Part shown: in pieces, positions 38,939 to 46,447 of the stretch | Position numbering within the stretch: position 1 is the stretch's first letter | How the letters are laid out: every line of letters starts with the position of its first letter | Origin: Bacilli bacterium | Lineage (GTDB): Bacteria > Bacillota_I > Bacilli_A > ML615J-28 > CAG-313 | Direction of reading: 5' to 3' | Assembly (NCBI GenBank): GCA_017501465.1 | Contig: JAFVWY010000001.1 | Span: 59,231-123,230 of the forward strand | Length of the DNA stretch: 64,000 nucleotides | Made by a program: the position numbers and the translations under genes | The notes under the pieces: generated by a model | The model's input: only the letters and a program-made list of their open reading frames with translations | What the model was told of the DNA's origin: nothing | Database searches by the model: none

Positions 38939-39213
38939 TTTATGGTTGTATGGCTTGTTAAATTTCTTCTTTTTTTTGATTTTTGAATGCTTTTCTGAAA
39001 AACCCAAAAAACCCATTTTTTTGAAACTTTTTATTAAAAACTCGAATAAGTTTTAGACTTTTTTTAAAAAATCTCAAAATTCGCATAAAAACAGCCGTTT
39101 TTTTAAAACAAAAAAGAATTTCAAAGTCATTTTTCTCATTTTATATCTTATTATTAATTTTAGTCTATTTTTTTGAATTTACACAAATTTGCGTATATAC
39201 ATACAACCATAAA
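38939..39213. repeat. 13-bp inverted repeat pair flanking the operon promoter
   Basis: TTTATGGTTGTAT at 38939-38951 and its exact complement ATACAACCATAAA at 39201-39213, each next to an AATAAATAT-like stretch. The right copy ends about 20 bases before the -35 of the RHH-ParA operon, so it could be an operator. Confidence 0.65.
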
Positions 39214-39234
39214 AAAATAAATATTGTTTTTTGC

Positions 39235-39263
39235 TTGCTTTTTTAATTTTGATATGATATAAT
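39235..39263 (+). promoter_or_regulatory. Promoter of the RHH-ParA operon
   Basis: TTGCTT (39235-39240), 17-base spacer, TATAAT (39258-39263), followed by AAGGAGG before the first start codon. Confidence 0.7.
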
Positions 39264-39292
39264 TGCATTGTAAAATAAAGGAGGATAAAACT

Positions 39293-39610
39293 ATGAACCC
39301 ATTACAAAAAAGAAATAACCCATTTTCGGCTCCGGTTTCACAAAAACCAGCTAAGATAGAGCCTTACGTTGAAGAATTTGATGATTTTGAAGAAGAAGAA
39401 GTTGTAGAGATAAGAAAACCTGCTCCAAAACCTGTTAAAAAAACAGTTATTGAGAGAGATAATGACAATGATCGAGTAAAATACACTTCAACAATGGATA
39501 GAAAGTTACGTAGATCCATTAAAATTATCTGTGCTGAACGTGGTTTGCTGTTTGCAGCATTTGTAGAAGAAGCATGTAAAGAGAAATTACGCAGAGAAGG
39601 AGTGTTATAA
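39293..39610 (+). CDS. Small ribbon-helix-helix-like DNA-binding protein, candidate centromere-binding protein
   Basis: A 105-residue protein I cannot assign to a named family. The start is fixed by AAGGAGG 8 bases before the ATG. Residues 1-60 are low-complexity and probably disordered: a basic tip (MNPLQKRNNPF), an acidic patch (EEFDDFEEEE) and a Pro/Lys stretch. Residues 61-102 have the strand-helix-helix outline of RHH proteins: KYTSTM, then DRKLRRSIKIICAERG, then LFAAFVEEACKEKLRRE. The ParA-like gene follows 2 bases later. A short RHH protein with a flexible N-terminal tail paired with a small ParA resembles the ParG/omega partners of plasmid type Ib partition systems, though there ParA is usually encoded first. 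A role in binding the AT-rich repeats upstream is inferred. Confidence 0.65.
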   Translation: MNPLQKRNNPFSAPVSQKPAKIEPYVEEFDDFEEEEVVEIRKPAPKPVKKTVIERDNDNDRVKYTSTMDRKLRRSIKIICAERGLLFAAFVEEACKEKLRREGVL

Positions 39611-39612
39611 TC

Positions 39613-40401
39613 ATGGCTATCATTTCAACTTATTGCAAAAAAGGCGGCGTAGGTAAAACAACCTTGTTAGGTTACCTTGCTCATTACTATTCCCAAAAAG
39701 GTAAGAAAGTATTAATTATAAGTGCTGATGATCAAAACAGCATATTTAAACTTTTTGGAGTAGGCGATTTTATTACAGACTCAACTGACAACTATTTAGA
39801 AAATTATCTTACTGGTGCTTGTGAAGCTTCTGATATCGTTTGTGAAGCAAGAGATAATATGTATATCATTAAAACCTTAAATACAGATAGACTATCTTTT
39901 ACTTTAACGGTAAAAAGACAAGAAGAACGCAAAATTATTGACATAATTAAGGATTTTACTAACTATTTTGACTATATTTTTGTTGATTTTCCACCTTCAA
40001 GTAGTCGTTTGAGCGAAGTTTTGCTTGATATCAGTGACAAGATTCTTCTTATAATCGGGTTGGATACGTTAGGTTTAGACGGTTATTTGAATACAATTCA
40101 ATATTTTGTTGATACAGACATAGATTTGAACAAAATCAAGTACATTATTCCTACTGGTTACCACCCAATTAAACTTGCTCCTAATAAGGCTTTAAAAGAG
40201 CTTAAAAAGCAAGCTTCTGCTTACACTCCAGATGCACAAATTACTATTCCTGTTAGTGATAAATCAATTGTCCGTAATTTACAATCAGAAGGCATTAGTG
40301 TGTTTGATAATGCTGAAATGCCTTCAAAATTCCATCAAAAAAACCGTGACGAGTTCAAAAAAGAGTTAAAAAAGATGTTTGATGGCATGGATTTGGAGTA
40401 A
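39613..40401 (+). CDS. ParA/MinD-superfamily partition ATPase
   Basis: A 262-residue ATPase of the kind that moves replicons over the nucleoid. The deviant Walker A CKKGGVGKTTL has the signature Lys10 and P-loop Lys15. SADDQN near residue 38 is the switch I region and YIFVDFPPSSS near residue 120 is Walker B. There is no N-terminal HTH domain, so it belongs with small ParA proteins (Soj or type Ib). It lacks MinD's C-terminal amphipathic helix. Second gene of the operon, ending at a bidirectional terminator shared with dnaN. It reads head-on to replication, unlike all its neighbours. Chromosome segregation is the favoured role; a captured plasmid module is an alternative origin. Confidence 0.85.
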   Translation: MAIISTYCKKGGVGKTTLLGYLAHYYSQKGKKVLIISADDQNSIFKLFGVGDFITDSTDNYLENYLTGACEASDIVCEARDNMYIIKTLNTDRLSFTLTVKRQEERKIIDIIKDFTNYFDYIFVDFPPSSSRLSEVLLDISDKILLIIGLDTLGLDGYLNTIQYFVDTDIDLNKIKYIIPTGYHPIKLAPNKALKELKKQASAYTPDAQITIPVSDKSIVRNLQSEGISVFDNAEMPSKFHQKNRDEFKKELKKMFDGMDLE

Positions 40402-40413
40402 TTTTAAGGTAAA

Positions 40414-40450
40414 TTAAAAAAAAGAATCCCGAAAAGGGATTCTTTTTTTG
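40414..40450. terminator. Bidirectional terminator between parA-like gene and dnaN
   Basis: GAATCCC (40424-40430) and GGGATTC (40436-40442), extended by seven A and seven T on the two sides, with a GAAAA loop. Confidence 0.9.
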
Positions 40451-40464
40451 TTTTTGGTGTTTTA

Positions 40465-41589
40465 CTAGAAGATTCGCACAGGTAAAATAAGTTGTATCAA
40501 ACTCTCGTCATCTTCACCTGTAATGACAAATGGTTTAATTTCTCCTGTGAATTTTATCTCTACAACACTACTTTCGAAAGATTTTAGTGCCTCTATAAAG
40601 TATTTAGCACTAAATGCTGTTTGAAAGTTATTAATTTCAGGTTCTTTTAAAGGTATAATCTCTTCCACAACTTTACCAATTTCGTTGTTATTTGATGCTA
40701 TTTGAACGGATTTATTTGATTTAATAACTACCTTTATCACATTAGAACTATCCATATTTGTAAACAAAGATGCTCTATCAACAGTGGCAACTAAATCGTT
40801 CTTTTTAAGTTTTAAAACAGTTAACTGATCTCTTGGAAACAAAGCAGAAGTATCTGGATAATTCCCTTCGATCAATCTAGTAATAAAAGCTATATCTTTA
40901 TAAATAATCAATGCTTTATTACTTATTAAGTAGATAAAAACATCTTCGCTTTTATCAGATAAAATTTTTTCTAATTCTTCTAAAGCTTTATTTGGAACAT
41001 TTATTTTTGTATGTGGATATTCCTTATCTAGGCGTATTTCCTTTTTGGCTAATCTATAACTATCAGTTGCAATGACACTTAATACATCTTCATTAATCTC
41101 AAAACAAACTCCAGTTAAAATTACTCTGGCTTCAGATACGCCTGCCGCAAAGTTTGTTTGTTTAATAGTTTTCTTTAACATATCGCTTTTTACTATGATA
41201 GGGTCTCCTATTGTTTCAAAACTGATAACAGGAAAGGCATCTTTATCTAAGGCTACCAAAGTAAAATCTGTTTTTTCTGTTGTTATCTTTACTGTATTTT
41301 CTTCGAAAAGTACAAAGTTGATTTTTTCTTCTTCTATTTTTTTTGCAATTTCAATAAAATATTTACCAGGTACAACACATTTACCTTCTTCTTCTATCTC
41401 AAAATCAGAAGATTTATCTAATTTAACTTGAACTGATATTTCCCTATTACTAGTTGTAAATGTTAATGAATCTAAAAAAGCATCAATTTTAATACCGGTT
41501 AAAACAGGCATAGGTGTTTTTGAAGATAACCCATGAGATACATCATTTAATACATTTAGTAATACAGAACGAGTGATGCTGAATTTCAT
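40465..41589 (-). CDS. dnaN: DNA polymerase III beta sliding clamp
   Basis: Ring-shaped processivity factor. MKFSITRSVLLNVLNDVSHGLSSKTPMPV opens the first clamp domain, EARVILTGVCFEI and IATDSYRLAKKEI mark the second and LIQLILPVRIF the C-terminal end. 374 residues is normal. It follows dnaA after a 107-base gap with DnaA boxes. Confidence 0.98.
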   Translation of the reverse strand: MKFSITRSVLLNVLNDVSHGLSSKTPMPVLTGIKIDAFLDSLTFTTSNREISVQVKLDKSSDFEIEEEGKCVVPGKYFIEIAKKIEEEKINFVLFEENTVKITTEKTDFTLVALDKDAFPVISFETIGDPIIVKSDMLKKTIKQTNFAAGVSEARVILTGVCFEINEDVLSVIATDSYRLAKKEIRLDKEYPHTKINVPNKALEELEKILSDKSEDVFIYLISNKALIIYKDIAFITRLIEGNYPDTSALFPRDQLTVLKLKKNDLVATVDRASLFTNMDSSNVIKVVIKSNKSVQIASNNNEIGKVVEEIIPLKEPEINNFQTAFSAKYFIEALKSFESSVVEIKFTGEIKPFVITGEDDESLIQLILPVRIF

Positions 41590-41599
41590 TTTTTTAACT

Positions 41600-41662
41600 C
41601 CTTACTTATTTTTTAATTTTAATTATTATTAACAATGTGGATAAGTGGATAACTTATCACAA
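41600..41662. promoter_or_regulatory. DnaA-box cluster between dnaA and dnaN, candidate unwinding side of oriC
   Basis: Three boxes are packed together: TTATCCACA (minus strand, 41636-41644), TTATCCACT (minus, 41644-41652) and TTATCACAA (plus, 41654-41662). On the minus strand the boxes are followed at once by TTGTTAATAATAATTAAAATT, a triplet-like AT tract resembling the DnaA-trio layout of the Bacillus basal unwinding system. This corresponds to the dnaA-dnaN part of the bipartite Bacillus origin. Confidence 0.72.
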
Positions 41663-41696
41663 GCTTTCCGTCCTTATTATATAGAAGTTGATTTTT

Positions 41697-43085
41697 TTAT
41701 TCTTTATCAATCAACTTTAGAATATTTTCTACATCTTGTTTGATTGTCCAATCTTCTTCGATAGATTTTTCAATCTTGCTACATGCATGAGCAATTGTGG
41801 TATGATCTCTAGAGCCGAAATAATCTCCAATACGTTTTAAAGGTATATTAAACTTGTTTCTAATTATGTAAATAGCAATTTGTCTTGGAAAAACAACTTC
41901 TTTTTTTCTAGTAGAGGAAGATAGATCAGTCACAGAAACGCTGTAATATTTAGAAATTGCTTTTTTTATTTTATCAATGTGTTTAAAATCAGATTCTTCA
42001 TTAGATTCAGGAACACTAACAATTAATGAATCTAACGCTGTTTTAGCGTTGTCTAAAGAATAATCAATACAAAACGCAACGCAATAGTTAACAAACCGTC
42101 TTAATGCCCCTTCTAATTCTCTAATATTATTGTAAAAATTTTCTGCAATAAAGTTAATTGCTTCATCAGAGACATCGTCAGGATTGTTTATTAAAGAACA
42201 AAGTTTTTGTTTTACAATCGCTTGTCGTAATTCGAAATCAGGTTTTTGAATATCTACAGGATTTCCCCAACTAAATCTTGATTTTAAACGAGCCATAATA
42301 TTCTCTAATTCTTCTGCTTTTCTATCAGAAGTAATTACCATTTGTTTGTTTTGACTATATAAATATTCAAACAATTTAAAAAATTCTTCTTGAGTAGCAT
42401 TTTTGTTTGCTAAGAATTGAATATCATCAACCAACAATACATCAGCAGATTTATAAAAATCTGAAAATTCTTGCATTGCGTTAGGATTTTTCTTTGTGGT
42501 AGCATTAAAATAATCTTCTGTAAACTGTTGCGCTGTAGTGTAAATCACATTTGCAGAAGGATTTTTATCAAGTATATAATGACCTATAGCTGTCATTAAA
42601 TGTGTTTTTCCTAAGCCAACGTCACCAAATATGTATAAAGGGTTTATAGTGACTACAGGAGATTCAGCAACTTTTGAAGCAGTAATAAAAGCGAAACGAT
42701 TAGTTTTGCCAGTAACAAAATTCTCAAAAGTATACTCACCACGAAGATTCCGTTGATTTTTATTTAACTCCAAAGAACTTACTTTGTTAAATTGAAAGTC
42801 ACTTTGTGTTTTCTTTTCTTCTTCAATTTGTTCATGAGTAATAAGTTTAATTCTTTTATTAATTTGTGAAATTTCAACAAAAAGTTTATTGATAGACTCT
42901 AAATAAAATTTTTCCAATCTGAATTTGACTAAATTATCCTTTACTATTAAAAAAACAGTTGTATTTGTTTCTTTATATATTTCTTGTATTGGAGTAATTA
43001 ATTCATGAAAAACTTCAGGAGCTACAATATTTCTATTTTGTAGTTCTTGTTTAACCAAATTCCACGCTTGAAGTGTATTTTCCAT
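41697..43085 (-). CDS. dnaA: Chromosomal replication initiator protein DnaA
   Basis: AAA+ initiator that opens oriC. Walker A GDVGLGKTHLMTAIGHYI, Walker B VLLVDDIQFLANK, sensor region SDRKAEELENIMARLKSRFSWG and the domain IV signature DHTTIAHACSKIEKS are visible. 462 residues is normal; the domain II linker is short. DnaA boxes lie on both sides of the gene. Confidence 0.98.
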   Translation of the reverse strand: MENTLQAWNLVKQELQNRNIVAPEVFHELITPIQEIYKETNTTVFLIVKDNLVKFRLEKFYLESINKLFVEISQINKRIKLITHEQIEEEKKTQSDFQFNKVSSLELNKNQRNLRGEYTFENFVTGKTNRFAFITASKVAESPVVTINPLYIFGDVGLGKTHLMTAIGHYILDKNPSANVIYTTAQQFTEDYFNATTKKNPNAMQEFSDFYKSADVLLVDDIQFLANKNATQEEFFKLFEYLYSQNKQMVITSDRKAEELENIMARLKSRFSWGNPVDIQKPDFELRQAIVKQKLCSLINNPDDVSDEAINFIAENFYNNIRELEGALRRFVNYCVAFCIDYSLDNAKTALDSLIVSVPESNEESDFKHIDKIKKAISKYYSVSVTDLSSSTRKKEVVFPRQIAIYIIRNKFNIPLKRIGDYFGSRDHTTIAHACSKIEKSIEEDWTIKQDVENILKLIDKE

Positions 43086-43154
43086 ATTTCAAGTGTCTCC
43101 TTTTCATTTATCTTATAATAACACAAAAAACAAAAAAAATAAACTAAAACAAGA

Positions 43155-43250
43155 AGAAAAGTTATCCACAATATTTTTCCACAAAAACATATGTGTACAA
43201 CTTTAAAAAGTTATCCCTCAAATTATCCACAGTGCAAATGTGTAAAATTA
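43155..43250. promoter_or_regulatory. oriC: DnaA-box cluster upstream of dnaA
   Basis: Two perfect TTATCCACA boxes on the plus strand (43162-43170 and 43223-43231), with weaker copies TTTTCCACA (43175-43183), TTATCCCTC (43211-43219) and minus-strand TTTTACACA- and TTGTACACA-like sites. Transcription diverges here: nearly all genes to the left are on the minus strand and nearly all to the right are on the plus strand, as expected at an origin. Confidence 0.85.
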
Positions 43251-43264
43251 AATAAATCATCTAC

Positions 43265-43293
43265 TTGCATAAAAATAAAAGTTATGATAAAAT
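43265..43293 (+). promoter_or_regulatory. Promoter of the unknown membrane-anchored gene next to oriC
   Basis: TTGCAT (43265-43270), 17-base spacer, TAAAAT (43288-43293), then a GAGG ribosome site before the start at 43319. Confidence 0.7.
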
Positions 43294-43318
43294 ACTTAAG
43301 AATTAAAGAGGTATTATT

Positions 43319-44398
43319 ATGTATAGAGAAAAAAGAATTAGTCCGGCAACGAAAATGGTTATTTTAGCTGTTTATACATTTATTCTGTTTGCAATAACTA
43401 TTACAATAATAACAGCTACATCTATTAATGAAGCTAAAGGTTTTCACTCTATGTCTAGAGATGAAAATATTCAAATTGTAGCTAAATTAGTAGAAACAAG
43501 AACTTCAGATTATTTAAAGAAAAATACAGACAAAGAAAAAGCATCTTGGAAAATTAGTTATCAAGTAGCTAAAAATAATCCAAATGTAGATGTAAAAAAT
43601 ATAGAAATTTTTACAAAGGCAGTTACTGAAGAAGATAAAGAAATATATTTTGAGACAACAAAGAAAGCATATTCTTCATACAAAGGAGACCCTTCTACTA
43701 ATGGAACAGCTTTACAAAGTTATCCAAAGTATACTTATTCAGAAACACAAATTGAAAAAACAAACAAAATTAATACAAAAGACAATACATATACTAAAGC
43801 AAATTCACAATTATCAATAGTGTATGTTACAGTTTTTTATCATGTCGATAATGTACAAAAAGAAATGAAATTTTATTTTATTCCTGCAAAACCAGATCAA
43901 TACAATTTTGAAAACTTTACTGAAGAAATTGATTTAACAGAAAATAAAGGAAAGAGAATTGTTTTTAACAAAAATGGTTATACAACTGTTTCAATCACTC
44001 CAACAATTGAAACAGAAACTTCTACATCAGAAACAACTATTAATGATTCAATTTTGTTTGAATTGAAATGTAATGAAAAATTCTTAAAAGAAGAAGGATT
44101 ATTTGTAACTGATGCCAATGTTACTTTATTTGCAAAAGTTAAAAATGACGCTAGTGATACTGAAAACTATTTTTCTGATTATATTACAGTAGTTGATTTA
44201 CATGGCACATTTGTTGATGATAACAATACAAAAGCTTGGAGTGATCATCAACGAATTAATTTACCAACTTTCTATACTTCAAATTGTTCAATAAATACAA
44301 CTTACGAAGTTTCAGAATTATATCTTATTGTATCTTATACAACAAGTGATGGCAAAACACATACTGATCATTTAAAAATAAATTTAAATATTAAATAA
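43319..44398 (+). CDS. Unknown protein, N-terminal membrane anchor and extracytoplasmic domain
   Basis: A 359-residue protein I do not recognise. A basic N-terminus and one hydrophobic segment (residues 13-34) with no lipobox or clear cleavage site suggest a membrane anchor. The remaining 325 residues are polar, rich in Thr, Ser, Asn and Lys with alternating beta-strand character, and should face outside. A Thr/Ser/Glu-rich linker near residues 225-240 separates two possible beta domains. Only two cysteines are present. It sits between oriC and rpmH, a place normally empty in Bacillota, and has its own promoter. Confidence 0.8.
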   Translation: MYREKRISPATKMVILAVYTFILFAITITIITATSINEAKGFHSMSRDENIQIVAKLVETRTSDYLKKNTDKEKASWKISYQVAKNNPNVDVKNIEIFTKAVTEEDKEIYFETTKKAYSSYKGDPSTNGTALQSYPKYTYSETQIEKTNKINTKDNTYTKANSQLSIVYVTVFYHVDNVQKEMKFYFIPAKPDQYNFENFTEEIDLTENKGKRIVFNKNGYTTVSITPTIETETSTSETTINDSILFELKCNEKFLKEEGLFVTDANVTLFAKVKNDASDTENYFSDYITVVDLHGTFVDDNNTKAWSDHQRINLPTFYTSNCSINTTYEVSELYLIVSYTTSDGKTHTDHLKINLNIK

Positions 44399-44415
44399 TT
44401 TAATTAATTAAAAAT

Positions 44416-44445
44416 TTGACAAAAACAGCTAGCATATTGTATAAT
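44416..44445 (+). promoter_or_regulatory. rpmH promoter
   Basis: TTGACA (44416-44421), 18-base spacer, TATAAT (44440-44445), with a TG just before the -10. Confidence 0.8.
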
Positions 44446-44476
44446 ATATTAGCATGGTTTAAATGGAGGTGCTGAT

Positions 44477-44611
44477 ATGAAAAGAACATACCAACCTAAC
44501 AAACGTAAACATAGTAAGACACACGGATTCCGCGCTCGTATGGCGACTGTAGGAGGCCGTAAAGTGCTAGCACGCAGACGTTTAAAAGGTCGCGCAGTAT
44601 TAACAGCTTAA
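44477..44611 (+). CDS. rpmH: 50S ribosomal protein L34
   Basis: Small basic large-subunit protein. The 44-residue reading [20 protein letters not shown], then [20 protein letters not shown], matches L34 throughout. A GGAGG ribosome site lies 7 bases before the ATG. First gene of the rpmH-rnpA-yidC-khpB cluster, with a terminator or attenuator directly after it. Confidence 0.97.
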   Translation: MKRTYQPNKRKHSKTHGFRARMATVGGRKVLARRRLKGRAVLTA

Positions 44612-44621
44612 TAAAGAAACT

Positions 44622-44668
44622 TGGACCACTTATGTCACTTTATTGTGTAGGAGTGGTCTTTTTCTTTT
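44622..44668 (+). terminator. Attenuator-like hairpin between rpmH and rnpA
   Basis: GACCACT (44624-44630) pairs with AGTGGTC (44652-44658), with an inner CAC/GTG pairing, followed by TTTTTCTTTT. Partial termination here would make much more L34 than RNase P protein. Confidence 0.75.
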
Positions 44669-44680
44669 GAAGGGTATATT

Positions 44681-45016
44681 ATGAAAAAGAAAATCAGATT
44701 AAAAAATAGTCAAGAAATAGGAAAGATAGTTTTAAAAAAACAAAGAATCTCTTCACCTTTTTATAATTTATATTATTTATATAATCAACCAAACACTAAG
44801 ATTGCTATTGTTGCAGGAAAAAAGTGTGGTGGTGCTATTGAAAGAAATTATTTAAAAAGAACAATGCGAGAGATAATTAGACCTAATGTTGAAAAATTTG
44901 AAAACATCCATGCAGTTTTAATAGCAAAAGAAAAAGCATTAGAAATTTCCTATACAAAAAAACAAGATGTAATAAATAATATGATTTTACAATTATTAGA
45001 AAGGATCAAAAAATGA
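44681..45016 (+). CDS. rnpA: Ribonuclease P protein component
   Basis: Protein cofactor of RNase P that matures tRNA 5' ends. The RNR motif is AIERNYLKRTMREIIRP near residues 60-76. 111 residues is normal. The last four bases overlap the yidC start. Confidence 0.95.
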   Translation: MKKKIRLKNSQEIGKIVLKKQRISSPFYNLYYLYNQPNTKIAIVAGKKCGGAIERNYLKRTMREIIRPNVEKFENIHAVLIAKEKALEISYTKKQDVINNMILQLLERIKK

Positions 45017-46443
45017 GAAAAATTAATGTTAAAAACTTTGCGTTGATAATCGCAATGGTTTTGTTATGTTTTTTAACAGCGTGTGGATGTGGTAACGATG
45101 GAACGATTACTTATTCAAATGCAGAAAATTCATTAAAAGAAACACAACTTAATAGTTTAATTAATAGAACACAAACAACACTTAAAAATAATGGCGTTTC
45201 TGATGAAGAAGTAAATACTAGAATTAACGTGATCAGAACAACTTTTAATGCAACAAATACTAAAGAGGTTTTAACAACTGCTTTAGAAAATGTTAATGGA
45301 ATTAACAATATAGAAGAAGAAGTTAATAATATATATGGTTTGATTGTTGAAGATGTAAAAATTACCGCTGTAAATTTATTAACAAAATTTTATAATTTAG
45401 AGGACTTAAAAACACATTCTAAGGAACTAGTGTCAAAAGTAGTTCAAGAAACAGAAATTGCTATTGCTTCTGCTACATTAATAGAAGCTAATGCGGATAG
45501 TTCTAAAGTTATAACAGAAACAAGCAATTTATATCAAATTATTGCAAATCACGCTTTAAATATAAACACAGCAAAAACACAATATTCTCCAATCAGATGG
45601 TATAGTGTAAAAGAAGATGGTTTCTTTTCAATGATTTTCAATAACTTTTTAGTTTTCCCAATAGGGTGGCTATTACAAGCTATTTCTGGTTTATTTGGTG
45701 GTTATTATATTATTGGTTTACTAATTGTTACAATTTTAATTAGAACTTTAATGACTCCTGTATACAATTCTACAAATAATATGTCTTTAAAAATGCAATT
45801 AATGCAACCGGATTTACAAAAATTAGAAGCTAAGTACGCCAACAAAAACGATCAAGAATCACAACAAGCAAAACAAATGGAACAAATGAGAATTTATAAA
45901 AAATATAAAATGGGATTTGGTGGTTGTTTTTCAATGTTGTTACAATTTCCTGTATTCATGGGTGTTTATCAAGCAGTATCTAGAATACAATTAACTGATG
46001 GTACAGTATGTAATTCTCCAAATTGGATTGAAGGTTTAAAAACTACATTTTTAGGAGTAGATTTGTTTAAAACTAGAGGCGAAGCGTGGTCAGGTCAATT
46101 CTGGGGTGTTATGATTATTTTAGTATTAGTTGTAGGAACACAATTAGTTCAACAATTTTTAACACAAAGGGTTCAAAAGGCTACTTATGCTAAATCACAA
46201 GAAAATATTCCAGAATATAGAAGACAAGCAATGCAACAAAATCAAACTAATGGTTCAATGAAGTTCATGATGTACTTCATGATTGTTATGATGGGGATCT
46301 TCGTATTCCAAAGTGCTGCAGGGTTAGGTATCTATTGGTTAATAGGTAACTTCTATTCATTAGCACAAATGTATTTTAACTATAAGAATTCTGATAAAAA
46401 ATTAGCAAGATTAAAGAAAAAATTAGGAATAGAGGAGAAATAG
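45013..46443 (+). CDS. yidC: Membrane protein insertase YidC/OxaA with an extra N-terminal lipoprotein domain
   Basis: Inserts membrane proteins alone or with SecYEG. The C-terminal half has the YidC core: NFLVFPIGWLLQAISGLFGG, then LIVTILIRTLMTPVYN with the conserved groove Arg, FSMLLQFPVFMGVYQAVSRI, and the last transmembrane helices near residues 415-450. Residues 1-24 form a lipoprotein signal (CFLTAC). An extra mainly helical, Asn/Thr-rich extracytoplasmic region of about 160 residues follows (residues 30-190). Bacillus YidC1/SpoIIIJ is about 260 residues without it. The rnpA-yidC-khpB context makes the assignment firm; the added domain has no known role. Confidence 0.93.
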   Translation: MRKINVKNFALIIAMVLLCFLTACGCGNDGTITYSNAENSLKETQLNSLINRTQTTLKNNGVSDEEVNTRINVIRTTFNATNTKEVLTTALENVNGINNIEEEVNNIYGLIVEDVKITAVNLLTKFYNLEDLKTHSKELVSKVVQETEIAIASATLIEANADSSKVITETSNLYQIIANHALNINTAKTQYSPIRWYSVKEDGFFSMIFNNFLVFPIGWLLQAISGLFGGYYIIGLLIVTILIRTLMTPVYNSTNNMSLKMQLMQPDLQKLEAKYANKNDQESQQAKQMEQMRIYKKYKMGFGGCFSMLLQFPVFMGVYQAVSRIQLTDGTVCNSPNWIEGLKTTFLGVDLFKTRGEAWSGQFWGVMIILVLVVGTQLVQQFLTQRVQKATYAKSQENIPEYRRQAMQQNQTNGSMKFMMYFMIVMMGIFVFQSAAGLGIYWLIGNFYSLAQMYFNYKNSDKKLARLKKKLGIEEK

Positions 46444-46447
46444 TGCT

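Larger units (their letters stand above)
37981..39230. other. 1.25-kb extremely AT-rich non-coding region between yaaA and the par-like operon
   Basis: No plausible gene is seen on either strand. Composition is extreme: a sampled 60-base stretch (38521-38580) has 9 G or C. The plus strand is markedly T-rich with many T5-T8 runs. The region contains a hairpin at 38036-38069, a 16-bp inverted repeat pair, a nine-copy phased repeat array at 38558-38880, and a 13-bp inverted repeat pair that reaches the promoter of the RHH-ParA operon. I infer a centromere-like or origin-associated regulatory region. Other options are an initiator-unwinding region or decaying DNA, although the phasing argues against decay. 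Confidence 0.7.
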
